From Arabidopsis thaliana (lineage: Eukaryota; Streptophyta; Magnoliopsida; Brassicales; Brassicaceae): a stretch of 64,000 bases of DNA. The translations under genes and the position numbers were made by a program. Below the pieces are notes generated by a model, which did no database searches, was not told the DNA's origin, and worked only from the letters and a program-made list of their open reading frames with translations. This document shows, piece after piece, positions 22,515-35,779 of this stretch (its first letter is position 1; every line of letters starts with the position of its first letter). The stretch is from contig NC_003074.8 in NCBI RefSeq assembly GCF_000001735.4, positions 248,101 to 312,100 on the forward strand. Reading direction: 5' to 3'.

Positions 22515-24591
22515 ATGCCTCCGACCTACTTTCCTCTCCGTTGGGAGAGCACCGGCGATCAGTGGTGGTACGCTACTCCCATTGATTATGCTGCCGCCAA
22601 CAGCCAGTACGACCTAGTCCGTGAGCTTCTCCGAATCGACTCCAATAACCTCATTAAGCTCACTTCCCTCCGCAGAATTCGCCGCCTCGAAACCGTCTGG
22701 GACGACGATTCCCAGTTCCACGACGTCGCCGCTTGCAGATCACGCGTCGCCAGAAAACTTCTCGCCGCCTGCGACGAAGGCGGCTCGCCGGGATCCAAGA
22801 GGAACACTCTTATCCGCTCTGGGTATGGTGGCTGGCTGATTTACACGGCAGCCTCTGCCGGAGATCTAGCGTTTGTTCACGATCTCCTGGAGAGAAATCC
22901 CCTGTTAGTGTTCGGCGAAGGAGAGTACGGCGTCACTGATATACTCTACGCAGCTGCCAGAAGTAAAAACGACGACGTTTTCCGTCTCATTTATGATTTT
23001 GCGGTTACTCCGAGGTTTGGAACAGGTGGCATCGAGCAGCAAACCGGAGAGATTCCGGCGGCTTACAAATGGGAGATGAAGAACAGAGCGGTTCACTCTG
23101 CTTCGAGAGGAGGCAATCTGATCCTTCTCAAAGAACTTCTCTCCGATTGTTCTGTTGAACATGTCTTGGCCTTCCGAGACAAACAGGGCTCCACTATCCT
23201 CCACTCAGCCGCCGGAAAAGGAAAAACTCAGGTAAGTGTCTCCGGCCACTGCTATAACTAAAATATCAATCGATAGATGAACAAAATTACGGATCTTGGT
23301 GATTATGATGCAGGTGGTTAAAGAGCTTGTGGCTTCATCATACCATTTAGTTGACGCCGTGGACAACCAAGGGAACACGGCTTTGCACGTTGCAGCTTAC
23401 CGTGGCCACGCTGATCTTGTGGATGTTCTCATCTCGGCATCTCCATCTTTGATCTCCGCCAGAAACAACGCCGGAGATACTTTCCTTCACGCCGGAATCT
23501 CCGGTTTCCAGACTCCTGCGTTCGAAAGGCTTGACAAGCATACGGAGCTCATGAACCGTCTGATCACTTCCGCAGCCTCGAAATCCCAAGGGGATTTTGT
23601 AAATTATAGGAACAATGAGGGACGCACGGCTCTTCACTTGGCCATCTCTGGGAATGTTCCTCTGGAGTTCGTTGAGATGCTTATGTCTGTGAAATCCATT
23701 GATATAAACATACGTGACAACGCTGGTATGACTCCGCTTGATCTGATCAGGCAGAAGCCGCTGTCTCCAACGTCTGATCTCCTGTTCCGACGACTCGTAT
23801 CAGCCGGAGGGATGTTCAGTTGTCGTGATCAAAGCATCACAAGTGTCGTCGCGTCTCACTTGAAGGACAGAGGAAACTTTTACAGCCCTGGAGCTCGTTT
23901 CAAGACATCGGACGCTGAGATGTTCCTAAGCACCAGACTTGAAGTTGCGCCTGAAAAGATTGGTGTTGTTGTCCCTAGACACGTGAGATCCAGTTCCTGT
24001 TGCATTGAGATTGGTCAGCTAAACGTGATGGATGAGAATCATCATCTCAAGAAATGCAGAAACGCGTCTGTTAACTCTACAACAGAGAGATTGAAGAGCG
24101 TTTTCCACTGGCCGCGAGTCAAGAAACAACCTGGCCATTCCAAGAACAATTCTGATATTAGCATCATTTCGACAACACTTGAGACGCAAGAAACTCCTGT
24201 CCCTCTCCGTCAGAGATTCTCAAAAAGCAGCACTTCTTCCCTTGATCCGCCTAATAACAATAAAAGAACGTTGGCGGTAAGAAGTAACCAGTCTAGTCCC
24301 AGAGCCAAGAAGAAACGGTTTGGGTCGGTGCGGTCACGGTCGAGCTCATTCTCGAAAATATCCATCCACTCTTCTTCCACTTCTTCGACTTCGAGCATGG
24401 TTGATCTTAAACAGAAGGGAGTGCTGATTGATACGAGCATAGCCGGACCATCTGGATTGAAACGGTCAGAGCCGGTGAAAAATAAGGTAAGCGAGAAGCA
24501 GGGTTCGGTGAGGAGTAGATTGAAGAGCCATTACTTCTGCTTTGGTACTTCAGCTTTGTCAGTGAAAACGCCGGCTACTGTCTTGGTATAA
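22515..24591 (+). CDS. Ankyrin-repeat protein with Ser/Lys-rich tail
   Basis: Exons 22515-23231 and 23314-24591 give 664 aa. The first in-frame ATG is at 22515; the frame is open further upstream but has no ATG there. Ankyrin repeats fill roughly residues 15-330: ATPIDYAAANSQYDLVRELL, YTAASAGDLAFVHDLLERN, HSASRGGNLILLKELLSD, NTALHVAAYRGHADLVDVL and RTALHLAISGNVPLEFVEML. The remaining half is polar, with a Ser-rich basic stretch (RFGSVRSRSSSFSKISIHSS). No membrane spans are seen, so it is not of the ACD6/PGG type. It is probably a scaffold protein; partners unknown. From memory this is At3g01750. Confidence 0.93.
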
Positions 24592-25198
24592 ACCAGGTTA
24601 TTGGGTATAGAACAAAACCGGTTTGTATTTAGTTTGGTCTTCTAAGGTCTCTTATGAAATAATGAAATTTGTTGGGTTATTTCAAGCCACGCGCCAACGA
24701 TGGGCGTATGTATTTGTACCAGGGTGGCACCCACTAGCTGACTTGGTCATGGATCTTACTTTGATCAATCTTCCTATCATTGACTTGAAGAAATGTTTTA
24801 CATTGAAACCGTTTGTTTTGTTACACGGCAAACGTAACAAGACAAATCAGACTAATAAAAACTTTCATTTAAAAAATAACTTTCATATGCAATTAGAATA
24901 AACAATAATCAGAATTACAGAAATTGTCCAATAGTGACATAAAATCAATATACAATAGCTTAACCAATGGAGTCATTATGAACATGTATCCCAATCAACG
25001 ACCATTTTTAATATGAATTGAAGAACAACACAAAATTTCCAGGTAATTTCAATCATTTGCACAGCTAATAAACCTCAGTGGGGGTAAAGGTCAACTTTCA
25101 TTCTCTATCTCTCTTGCTCCCAACTTTTGGAACCACACAAGACAAGAAAAACAGATAGGAAAGATTGCCTCACAAGTCACAACATTCCTAAGTTTGCA
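24592..25198. other. Intergenic: ankyrin 3' flank and LHT6 promoter
   Basis: AT-rich; the left 100-200 bases are probably 3' UTR. The LHT6 leader lies just left of 25199, after a CT-rich stretch (25098-25115). No other feature is visible. Confidence 0.5.
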
Positions 25199-27170
25199 AT
25201 GGCGGGAATCCCAGATCATATCCAAGACCAACATCTTGTGGAGGAGGTATATGCTTTTTATGATTTTGTTACATTGAAAAACTTTATTCTTAAAGAGTTT
25301 TTGTTACTCTACTTACAGGATCAACCCTTTGATCTGGAAGATTGGCTTCCAATCACAGCATCAAGGAATGCCAATTGGTATTATTCAGCTTTCCACAACG
25401 TCACTGCCATTGTTGGTGCTGGCGTTCTCGGTCTTCCTTACGCCATGTCAGAGCTTGGATGGTATCTTCCAACTGAGATTTCAAATACACCAAATTTATT
25501 TGAAGATGTACATATGTATATATTAGACTTTACCAATGATGTTTTCAGGGGACCTGGGGTTGTGGTGTTGATCCTGTCATGGGTGATCACGTTATACACC
25601 CTCTGGCAAATGATTGAGATGCATGAGATGTTTGAAGGGCAACGGTTCGATAGGTACCATGAGCTGGGTCAGGCAGCCTTTGGTAAAAAGCTTGGTTTGT
25701 ACATCATCGTGCCCCTACAACTACTTGTCGAGATCAGTGTGTGCATAGTCTATATGGTCACTGGAGGTAAATCCCTGAAGAATGTACATGACCTTGCTTT
25801 GGGAGATGGTGACAAGTGCACAAAGCTTAGAATTCAACACTTCATTTTGATCTTTGCCTCTTCACAGTTCGTGCTCTCCCTTCTTAAGAACTTCAACTCC
25901 ATTTCTGGTGTCTCCTTGGTAGCTGCTGTCATGTCTGTCAGGTAGCTCCTTCCTTTTGCTATTTTCATCTCGTGAAAACATAACATGAACAAGAGAAGAA
26001 ATTATCAAATGTTTGTTTCCAATGCACAGCTATTCTACAATTGCTTGGGTAGCCTCGCTGAGGAAGGGTGCCACCACCGGGAGTGTAGAGTACGGCTATA
26101 GAAAAAGAACAACCTCAGTGCCATTAGCCTTCTTAAGTGCACTGGGTGAAATGGCTTTTGCGTACGCAGGTCATAACGTTGTTTTGGAAATTCAAGCAAC
26201 GATCCCATCAACACCAGAGAACCCATCAAAACGACCCATGTGGAAGGGAGCGGTTGTAGCCTATATCATTGTAGCTTTCTGCTACTTCCCTGTGGCACTT
26301 GTAGGTTTCAAGACCTTTGGAAACAGTGTTGAAGAGAGCATCCTCGAATCACTAACAAAACCAACGGCACTTGTCATTGTGGCCAACATGTTTGTGGTCA
26401 TACATCTCTTGGGAAGCTACCAGGTACACCAGAAAACGCCTCTCATTAGAAGCAAAAAAAAACTTGTAGTTCCCCGCCTTAACTGATCTGCTTTGTCCTC
26501 CTAGGTGTATGCGATGCCCGTGTTTGACATGATCGAATCTGTAATGATAAGGATATGGCACTTCAGTCCAACAAGAGTTCTACGGTTTACCATCCGATGG
26601 ACTTTTGTGGGTAAGTCTCTGTGATTTTTGCAAACCAAAGAAACTAAATTCACATTCTTTTCAGAGGAGTAGCATTTTGATGATTGATTAACTTACCTCT
26701 ATATCGCAGCCGCCACGATGGGAATAGCGGTCGGTTTACCGTATTACAGCGCATTGCTGTCATTTTTTGGGGGATTTGTGTTCGCCCCGACCACATACTT
26801 TGTAAGCGCGAATACTCTACTCTTAAACTGCTCTTGATATCATCAAACTTCAATCAACATGTTAATAACTCTAACAAACATAATGATATGTTATCTTTCA
26901 GATCCCATGCATCATGTGGCTGATCCTAAAGAAACCAAAGAGATTTAGTCTCTCATGGTGTATGAACTGGGTAAGATGTTTGTAGTCCTCAGATCAAAAG
27001 CTAAATATGACACTTACAGCTAAGTTAAATCTTTTTTTTTGGAGCAGTTTTGCATCATTTTTGGGCTTGTGCTGATGATCATAGCACCTATTGGGGGACT
27101 GGCCAAACTAATCTATAATATTCAAAAGGGCACTCTACCTAATTCAAGATGCAACTTACCTAAACACTGA
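25199..27170 (+). CDS. LHT6: Lysine/histidine transporter-like amino acid permease
   Basis: Proton-coupled amino-acid transporter of the AAAP family, plasma membrane. Exons: 25199-25246, 25319-25461, 25549-25941, 26030-26423, 26505-26610, 26710-26801, 26902-26970 and 27048-27170, giving 455 aa. The family signature [20 protein letters not shown] is present, followed by [19 protein letters not shown] and about ten hydrophobic spans. [20 protein letters not shown] is the conserved central loop of LHT proteins. The C-terminus is short. MAGIPDHIQ is the first ATG after a frame that is open but lacks an ATG upstream. From memory this is At3g01760; the exact substrate is not predictable from sequence. 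Confidence 0.94.
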
Positions 27171-27481
27171 CGATTGCCTTGTAGGTAACATAAATTGGTT
27201 GGACGCAACAATTTCGCTGGTACTAGAGTCTAGAGGCTCTATTACCAAACTCGAGTGTAAATCTATAGAATTAACTCTGAGACATGCTCCCTCTCTCTCT
27301 CGGTGCTGTCGGTCATTGGTTTATTGAATTAACCAAAATTTTACTCACTACACAAAGTGTTATTGATTGTTTACTCGGATAAAATGCCATCGCATTGGTT
27401 AAATATCAATCTAACTATCATTTTTTACAACAACTCATGTACACTTGACTGCTGTTATCCAAGACACAACACTCATGAATC
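27171..27481. other. Convergent intergenic spacer, LHT6 / BET10
   Basis: 311 bases between two stop codons on opposite strands. It holds both 3' UTRs. A CT run lies at ~27291-27301. Nothing else is visible. Confidence 0.6.
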
Positions 27482-30286
27482 TCAGTCGATTTCACCCTCT
27501 TCTACTTCATTGCCGGGATCTGGAAACGCAAGCATGTCGGATTCATCTTCATCCTCCTCATGTTTCATAAATAGCCCCAGCTGCTCTAGAGGATTACTTC
27601 CTCCAAACCCAAATACAGCCAACCCATCAGACTCAGAGCCAACATCTCTTAGATTTCGTAACTGGTCCGTGTTAACCGTTTTGAGCAGTTCTAGGTCCTT
27701 GAGAAACCTTGTGTTCTCATTTATTTCAACCGACTTCTCCATCTGGTGTACCATTCAGTCATGGCAATGATCAATATACATGTATTGCAGTTTATAAAAC
27801 CAAACTGGTACAAGGCAGCAATTTTGATTTACCTCAAGCAATGCCTGCCGGGCTGCTTCTCTTTCAAGTTCCAGTTTCCTCTTAGCCTCTTGTGCCTCAG
27901 CTTTTCTACGAGCTTCTTCAGCTTCCTTGGCTTCTGCTTGTAACCGTGCTTTTTCTGGTGCACAAAACAATAAGAGGACAAGTTTATGTACGTATATACT
28001 ACTTGGTATATATCATCAATCAAAAAATCGAAACTAGCAAATCAAGAATACCTTTCTTCTTTTGCAATTCCAGTTCTTCCTTCTCACGTTGCAGTGTCTC
28101 TGGGTCTCGTTTCTCATTCTGATCTCACAAATATAATTTTGAAAGTCAAAGAGGGAGGGCTAACCAGATATAACAGCTCACACCTCCACAAACACAGCTA
28201 ACCTGATTAAGAGTTATCTCTTGAGCCTTCAAGATTATATCCGCAAATCGATTTTTCAATAGAGCAGCCCTGTAACGCTTTTCTGGAGGTAGTTCCTTCT
28301 CTTTTGGAGCACTATTTCCTAAATTATTAATGGGTCAAGAGTGAGATGCCACCCTCAGATATTAGAGCACAGATATTTTTCTGCTACACTTCTGAGCTTA
28401 CCATCTTGATGACCATCTGCCCCCTCAATAAGACTTAGCTTCCCTCTGGATGCATCTTCCATCTGATTCAATCCACCGACGGAATCTGCTTTTAGAAAGG
28501 GAATAAGAAAACCAAGGTTTATTAATTAATATCAACAAAACTTAACATCTTTTGCACCAAAAGAGGAGTAATCACTGATTAGAGATAATATGATCACTAT
28601 AGAAAATAGCAAACAGCGACCTGGGAGTAAAACAAGCAGAAAATGTAACAGGTCTATCACTATCATACTAGGTGTGTAATATGAGTTGCTATCAGTAAGG
28701 TCAGTAAGTTTCACTCCAAAAAAACTACAGAAGTAACATTGAGTATTCTAGATGGACGGCCACTTCTGACAAGAGGGAAGTAAAATGGTTCCGAGGGTTA
28801 AGTACATATAAGAATTGCAAACATCAAACGTCTGCAAAAGCTCCATAGAGAAAAAGACAAATACAATGTAGCAAGATTAAACAAACCACTGTAGTTCTCT
28901 AACGCCATACCTTTTTCTGTTCTGACAGTTGAGATGTGAGATATAGGGTGCTCATAATTACCAATGTCAACATCCTCGTCCTCCAATTCACTCCCTGCAA
29001 GTAACGAGGAGGAAATGACAGCTTAATCATAGAGTAGGACATGCGAATTAGCTCAAACAACAAAACCAGTGTATGCTAACCATCACAGTGTTGCGTCAAT
29101 GAATTTCCTGGCCCTGACCCATGTAAAAGCTACATCAAGAAAGTTTTCGCTGTTTATCAGTCATGTTAACAAATGGATCAAGAATGAGATATAGAAAGGT
29201 GATTACCTCTAACACACAGGGTTCACCGTTTGAATCTTTCTTTTGATTTTCTCGCAGAAACTCATCAAAGAGATCCCGCAACTGGAACAAGGCATCATGA
29301 CTGAGATCATTGATGTCAATCTCTATCTCATCATCTCCAGATCTCTCTTCCTTGGAGCTGTGATCTCTCAGGAAATTTATTATCTGTACAGGGAATTCTG
29401 TCAAGGACCCCAAATCTCTGCCAAGCTTTACTCTATCCTCATCTGTCATAACCCGCTTAGCAGGCTCTAAGAGGCTGTTACGTTTCACAGCATTCATCTT
29501 TCTCTTCTTAGCCACAGGCTCAGGTATCGCAATATCTTTGTGAGCAAGAGTAGCCAAGTTACTTGGTTCAGATTTGGTTCCGGATGACTTCTTCTCGATA
29601 GTTTTCCATCTCACTTCAAAAAACTTGCTGAGAGTATCAGCGAAGCGATACACATTATTATCTGACGGGTTATAAGTCATAGCATTGCGGAAAGTAAGAC
29701 GGACATCAGCAGAAAACTCTGAAGGGCTTGAATACGTGCCGGAAGTTAACTTGCTTTTAACAGTTCCTAAATCCATAGGATGTTTGATAATGGTGAAATA
29801 ATCAGGAATGTTGAGCTTGACGACGTCCACAGGGGTATTAAAGAGCCAACAATGCTGCTGCGACATCAATCGTTTAAGGAGGCTCTCACATTGCTTCATC
29901 CGAAGCATAGTGGAAGTGGTGACTGGCTCTGGTTTGGTTGCTGTGAAGGGGAGCACCCTTTTTCCAGGGCCAGTAGAGCATCGTGACATTCCAAAACTCT
30001 TGGGGCGAGACACATTACTTGCAGGTGTACTAGTAACAATCTTAGATATAGGAAGAAGGTCCCCAACACTCTTCTGAAAGGACCGTAGTTGTTCCAGCTC
30101 CTGACGAAGCGTATGAATCCACTTTCTCCTTTCTGATGATGACAAGTCAGACAAGGGTAAAACTATTCTCGGGACACCAAAAGTTTCATCATCCTTGGAA
30201 GCATTGGGGCTATCATCACAGCCGCCGGGAGAGTCAAAACTGTTACGATTATAATCTCCTGGGAAACCACCGTTCCTCACAGTCAT
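27482..30286 (-). CDS. BET10: Bromodomain and extraterminal (NET) domain protein
   Basis: Nuclear BET/GTE-family chromatin reader; the bromodomain binds acetyl-lysine in histones. Exons on the minus strand: 30286-29207, 29129-29081, 28994-28911, 28488-28402, 28318-28203, 28118-28052, 27954-27833 and 27742-27482. All in phase, 621 aa. The bromodomain is at roughly residues 130-240 ([55 protein letters not shown], with the acetyl-lysine-binding Asn in YNP). The NET domain is about residues 275-350 ([17 protein letters not shown]). A Glu/Arg/Ala coiled coil ([20 protein letters not shown]) precedes an acidic tail. The start ATG lies in the second transcribed exon; an acceptor sits at ~30314, so the leader is spliced. 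From memory this is At3g01770 (GTE11). Confidence 0.94.
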
Positions 30287-31070
30287 GATATCGCCCACCG
30301 AAGTGCGAACCTGCACAAATCAAAATATTTAAGTCAGTTTTGAGAAACCCTAACTATGAAAACCTGAAAGCAATTCAATTCTTAGAGCCCTATAGTATTG
30401 CTGGAGGAGAGCAGTGAACACTCAATATGCATAAAAAAGGAAATTCGGAACTAACCAACTCGAAACACTTAGCAAGCGATCGAACCGGAGCAGAAGTAAG
30501 AGAACCGAGGAACAAGCGTAAATCTTCTCCAGCAGAAACAGATTAACGCTAGAGATTGGTGTAGAAGATGATGATGAAGAAGAAGATAGAGTAAAACCCT
30601 AGAGTGGAGACGAAGAAGACGACCGAGAAGTAGAGAGAGAACAAAATCGCTCTCTGCCCTCCCTTCTCTAGTGTCCCGTCCCTAACGAATGCTGCGTCTA
30701 ACGCCGTTTTGCTACTGGGCAGGACTCAATCTGGACCGTCGGATCTGATCCCTCGAATTAAAATCGAATGCAAATACTTCGGTGCATAAAAATAATATCC
30801 TGGGCTTATAATGTAAAGCCCAATGAACTTTTTAATGTGCCTTTATTGGGTCTACGGATGACTCAACACGGCACGCTGTGAAAGCTCGAATCGCAGGAAC
30901 GGCACGCGCTTTTTTCCTTCGAAAACAATTTCTTCTCCTTCTTCTTCAATTGATGGTTTGATTTACACATCCTTCTTCTTCCAGTTCCATGTCGCATACG
31001 TACACAGATTGACAGCGAAGCTAGTTAGCTCAGATTTTGGATCTCGAATTTCAGTTAATTCGATCCGGTT
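30287..31070. promoter_or_regulatory. Divergent promoter region, BET10 / TPLATE
   Basis: 784 bases. The left ~300 contain the BET10 leader and its intron. Site II motifs TGGGCT (30801-30806) and AGCCCA (30817-30822) sit centrally as an inverted pair. The TPLATE leader follows from ~30,930. No TATA box is evident on either side, usual for housekeeping genes. Confidence 0.6.
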
Positions 31071-34000
31071 ATGGACATTCTTTTTGCTCAGATCCAGGCG
31101 GACCTCCGTTCAAATGACGCGCTTCGCCAGTCATCGGCGCTTCTTCAGGCGCTGCAGCAATCCGCCGCCGGAAGAGATATCTCTGTGATCGCTAAGTCTG
31201 CTGTGGAGGAGATTGTTGCTTCTCCGGCTTCAGCTGTTTGTAAGAAGCTGGCATTCGATCTCATCCGATCTACCCGCCTCACTCCGGATCTTTGGGACAC
31301 CGTTTGCTCAGGTGTCAAAACGGATCTTCATTTTCCGGACCCGGATGTTACCGCCGCTGCCGTCTCCATCCTTGCGGCTCTCCCTGCCTTCTCGCTTCCT
31401 AAACTCATCTCTGATTGCAGCTCTGAGATTGCTTCCTGCTTCGATTCTCCATCTGACAACCTTCGTTTTTCCATCACCGAGACACTTGGCTGCATCCTCG
31501 CGCGTGATGATCTCGTTACTTTGTGCGAGAACAATGTGGGTCTCCTCGACAAGGTCTCCAACTGGTGGGCTCGGATCGGCCAGAACATGCTCGACAAATC
31601 CGACGCCGTCTCCAAGGTTGCCTTTGAGTCCGTCGGCAGACTCTTCCAGGAGTTCGACTCCAAGCGGATGAGCCGTCTTGCTGGCGATAAGCTCGTTGAC
31701 AGCGAGAACTCCCTCGCCATCAGGTCCAAGTGGGTCTCTTCCATGGTTGACATTGTATGGAGAAAGAGGAGCGCTTTGATGGCTAGGTCTTTAGTCCTTC
31801 CTGTCGAAACCTTCAGAGCCACTGTTTTCCCTCTTGTCTTTGCTGTCAAAGCTGTTGCTTCCGGTAGTGTCGAAGTGATTAGACAGCTTTCCAAGGCTTC
31901 CTCTGCTGCTGCTGCAGCTAATGCCACCGTTGTGGACTCCAACGCCGAGAAGCTGGTTGGCGTCTCAGATTTGGTTACCCATTTGGCGCCATTCTTGGCT
32001 TCCTCTTTGGATCCAGCTTTGATTTTTGAAGTGGGAATTAACATGCTCTACCTGGCAGATGTTGCCGGAGGCAAGCCAGAGTGGGCTTCACAGTCCATTA
32101 TTGCAATTTTAACACTCTGGGACCGCCAAGAATTTTCCTCTGCTAGAGAGAGTATAGTCAGGGCCGTTGTTACGAACCTGCACTTGCTTGATCTGCATAT
32201 GCAGGTATGTCGTTTTTTACTTCATTTAAGCTCGGTTAGTTGTGTACCTTTGTCTTGAAGCTGTGGCCTATGATTTCTGAATCATTCTTTTTGGAATTTG
32301 TTACGAAGGTTTCGTTGTTTAGAAGACTGCTGCTTATGGTGAGAAACTTGAGAGCAGAATCGGACAGGATGCACGCATTAGCCTGTATCTGTCGGACAGC
32401 TCTCTGTGTTCACCTTTTTGCCAGAGAAAGTGCCCGAAGAGGTCAGAAGCCTCTGCCTGGGACAGATATTATTTCTCTCTTTGAAGATGCAAGGATTAAA
32501 GATGATCTCAATAGTGTTACCAGTAAGAGCTTATTTCGGGAAGAGCTGGTGGCAATGCTTGTGGAAAGCTGCTTCCAGTTGTCTCTACCTTTGCCTGAAC
32601 AAAAAAACTCGGGTATGGAGAGCAGAGTGATTGGTGCGTTAGCATATGGTACTGGTTATGGTGCTCTGAACTGGACAGAACCAGCCCTTGAGGTTGTGGA
32701 AGTTTGTAGGCCTTGTGTCAAATGGGATTGTGATGGCAGGACGTACGCTGTAGATTGCTATTTGAAATTGCTTGTTAGGCTGTGCCATATCTATGATACC
32801 CGTGGAGGAGTGAAGAGGCTGAAAGATGGTGCTTCCCAGGATCAAATATTAAATGAGACACGATTGCAGAACTTGCAACGTGAGCTTGTTAAGGATCTCC
32901 AAGAGGTAATTAAGCCTCAGCTGAAAGTTAGAAGTAACCCTTGGCAATTTTCCTCGAAGAATTTTAGTTAGGCTTTCTTAAGTACTATTTAATACTAAAT
33001 GTGGAGGAGAACTATTGCTTGTGGACTGAAACGTGGTCAATGTCTTATAAAAATCTTGATCTCAATTTGGCAGGTAAATACCCCAAGAATCCTCGGGCGT
33101 CTTATATGGACAATCGCAGAACATATTGATCTAGAAGGTCTAGATCCACTTTTAGCTGATGACCCCGATGATCCATTGAATATTATCATAGCAAACATAC
33201 ATAAGGTTCTCTTCAACTTGGATGCCGCTGCTACTACATCGAATAGGCTACAAGATGTTCAGGCAGTCTTATTATGCGCCCAGAGGATGGGATCGCGTCA
33301 TGCAAGAGCTGGCCAGTTATTAACCAAAGAGCTTGAAGAGTATAGGAACCATGCTGCTGCAGATACAGTTAGCAAACATCAAACCCGTTTAATATTGCAG
33401 AGGATCAAATATGTTTCAAATCTTCCTGAAAGAAAGTGAGCTTTCCCTTGGCTTGTAATCCTTTTATTATGTGAGTTTTACTGCATTTCTGGATTGGAAC
33501 TCAGACAACCTATTATTTTCCAGGTGGGCTGGAGTTAGTGAGACAAGAGGAGATTACCCGTTTAGCCACCATAAGCTTACTGTTCAGTTTTACGAACCAT
33601 CAGCTGCTCAAGACAGGAAATTAGAAGGTCTAATTCACAAGGCCATTCTCGAGCTTTGGAGGCCAAAGCCCACTGAATTAACTCTCTTCCTTACAAAAGG
33701 GGTCGACTCAACTTCTATCAAGGTTCCTCCCACAGCATATCCTTTGACCGGAAGCAGTGATCCTTGCTATATAGAAGCTTACCATTTAGCAGATACAAAT
33801 GATGGAAGGGTCACTTTGCACTTGAAGGTTGGTATATATTCTACTGTATCATCCTGCAGTTACTTGAATACAGTTTTAGTGGATAAAGTTTTAGCGTCTC
33901 AACACCTTATACTTTATGTTACCTTTCAGATTATTAATTTGACAGAACTTGAACTGAATCGTGTGGATATACGGGTTGGATTATCTGGTGCCCTATACTT

Positions 34001-35299
34001 CATGGATGGCTCTCCTCAAGCAGTGCGGCAGTTGCGTAATCTTGTCTCACAGGTTGCATGTCATTCTTCAGTGCTTATATACTCCCATCTCTTTACAGTT
34101 CTCTAATTTCTTAAGTCTTGTCAGTTGGAAACCGTTTCTGTTCTTACCAATCAATCAGTTTCGTATATGTTAGCTGTATTATCATGGACTCTGTGATTTA
34201 CTTTTGTAGGATCCTGTACAATGCAGTGTCACCGTTGGTGTGTCCCAATTTGAAAGATGTGGTTTCTGGGTTCAAGTCCTCTACTATCCATTCCGTGGTG
34301 CTAGGGGAGAATATGACGGTGACTACATAGAAGAGGATCCACAGATCATGAAGCAGAAGAGAGGTTCAAAAGCAGAACTCGGAGAGCCTGTGATCTTAAG
34401 ATGTCAGCCTTACAAGATCCCACTGACTGAGCTTCTTCTACCGCACAAAATCTCACCAGTCGAGTTCTTTCGTTTGTGGCCTAGCTTGCCAGCTGTTGCA
34501 GAGTACACTGGCACATATATGTATGAAGGAAGCGGCTTCATGGCGACCGCCGCACAACAGTATGGGGCTTCACCATTTTTAAGCGGACTCAAATCATTAT
34601 CCTCGAAGCCATTCCACAGAGTCTGTTCCCACATTATACGCACAGTTGCTGGCTTTCAGGTGAACTTGGTTCTGTTATTCTTCTTGTTCCTTAACTGGAT
34701 TGATGGTCTGATAAACCCCTAACTTGATGTCACTACAGCTTTGTTACGCTGCAAAAACGTGGCATGGAGGTTTTGTGGGTATGATGATCTTTGGCGCTAG
34801 TGAAGTGAGCAGGAACATGGATCTGGGTGACGAGACTACCACCATGATGTGCAAGTTTGTGGTTAGAGCATCAGAAGCATCAATCACAAAGCAAATAGAG
34901 TCGGATATTCAGGGATGGTGTGATGATCTAACTGACGGGGGCGTTGAGTACATGCCAGAGGACGAAGTGAAGGCAACCGCGGCCGAGAAGCTGAAGATCT
35001 CTATGGAGAGGATAGCTTTGTTGAAGGCAGCTCAGCCGAAGAAGACTTCAAAGATAGAGGAGGAATCAGAAAACGAAGAAGAAGAAGAAGGAGAAGAAGA
35101 AGATGATGATGAAGAAGTAAAAGAGAAAAAGGAGAAAGAAGAGGGAAAGGACAAGGAAGAGAAGAAGAAAAAAGAGAAGGAAAAAGGAACATTTTCTAAG
35201 CTGACAGCAGAAGAAACAGAGCACATGGCGCTTCAGGCAGCAGTGCTCCAAGAATGGCACATCTTGTGCAAAGATAGAAAATATACCAAAGTTAACTAA
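31071..35299 (+). CDS. TPLATE: TPLATE, subunit of the TPLATE endocytic adaptor complex
   Basis: Core subunit of the TPC adaptor for clathrin-mediated endocytosis at the plasma membrane and cell plate. Exons: 31071-32204, 32309-32905, 33074-33435, 33524-33827, 33930-34052, 34210-34659 and 34739-35299. They give 1,176 aa, the length known for TPLATE. The N-terminal half is an adaptin-like helical solenoid beginning MDILFAQIQADLRSNDALRQ. The C-terminal part contains the appendage-like region (VGVSQFERCGFWVQVLYYPF) and PLTELLLPHKISPVEFFRLW. Near the end comes a long Glu/Lys tract (about 35055-35190), then LTAEETEHMALQAAVLQEW. From memory this is At3g01780, known to be essential for pollen development. 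Confidence 0.97.
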
Positions 35300-35779
35300 G
35301 AGCGAGAGTACTTTTTTCTCAGATGAAGCTACAACAATCTTTGTTTTCTTTTGTTGTGTGTGGTTTCTTCGTAGGTTTAGATGTTTTGTATTGTTGTTGG
35401 TGAAGAAAAGAAACAAACCAAGGATGTTACTATTGCCCTTTTTTACGAATTCTTCCGTCTTATTCACAAATTTCACACGTTTATGGAACCAAGGATGCAT
35501 TTACCCATTTTCCATCAGTAACATTCTGTAGTCATGCAGTGTTTGGCGTGAGATTGCTCTGTTTTTTGCAACGAAGAAAACTGAAAGATAACCAGAAACA
35601 GATCCATGTTTAAGGAAGATGGTTTTGGCTTCATTTGTGATACAGTGTTTGAGATCCAGAAACAGGTTTATTGTCTGAGAAACAAGAAAGCCTTAAAAGC
35701 TTATCCACGTCTGCATTATGAACTTTGCTTACAAATAAAAAGACAGTCACATCACTAGCTTTCCTCTGAAGTAATTCCT
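35300..35779. other. Convergent intergenic spacer, TPLATE / mitochondrial L13
   Basis: 480 bases between opposing stop codons. It contains both 3' UTRs. No other signal is visible. Confidence 0.6.

Noticed and set aside
25127-25198. Longer N-terminus for LHT6
   Set aside because: Would require a TTG start; MAGIPDHIQ at 25199 is the first ATG.
31328-32044. 238-codon antisense frame inside TPLATE
   Set aside because: Shadow of the coding strand in a Ser/Ala-rich exon; no independent evidence.
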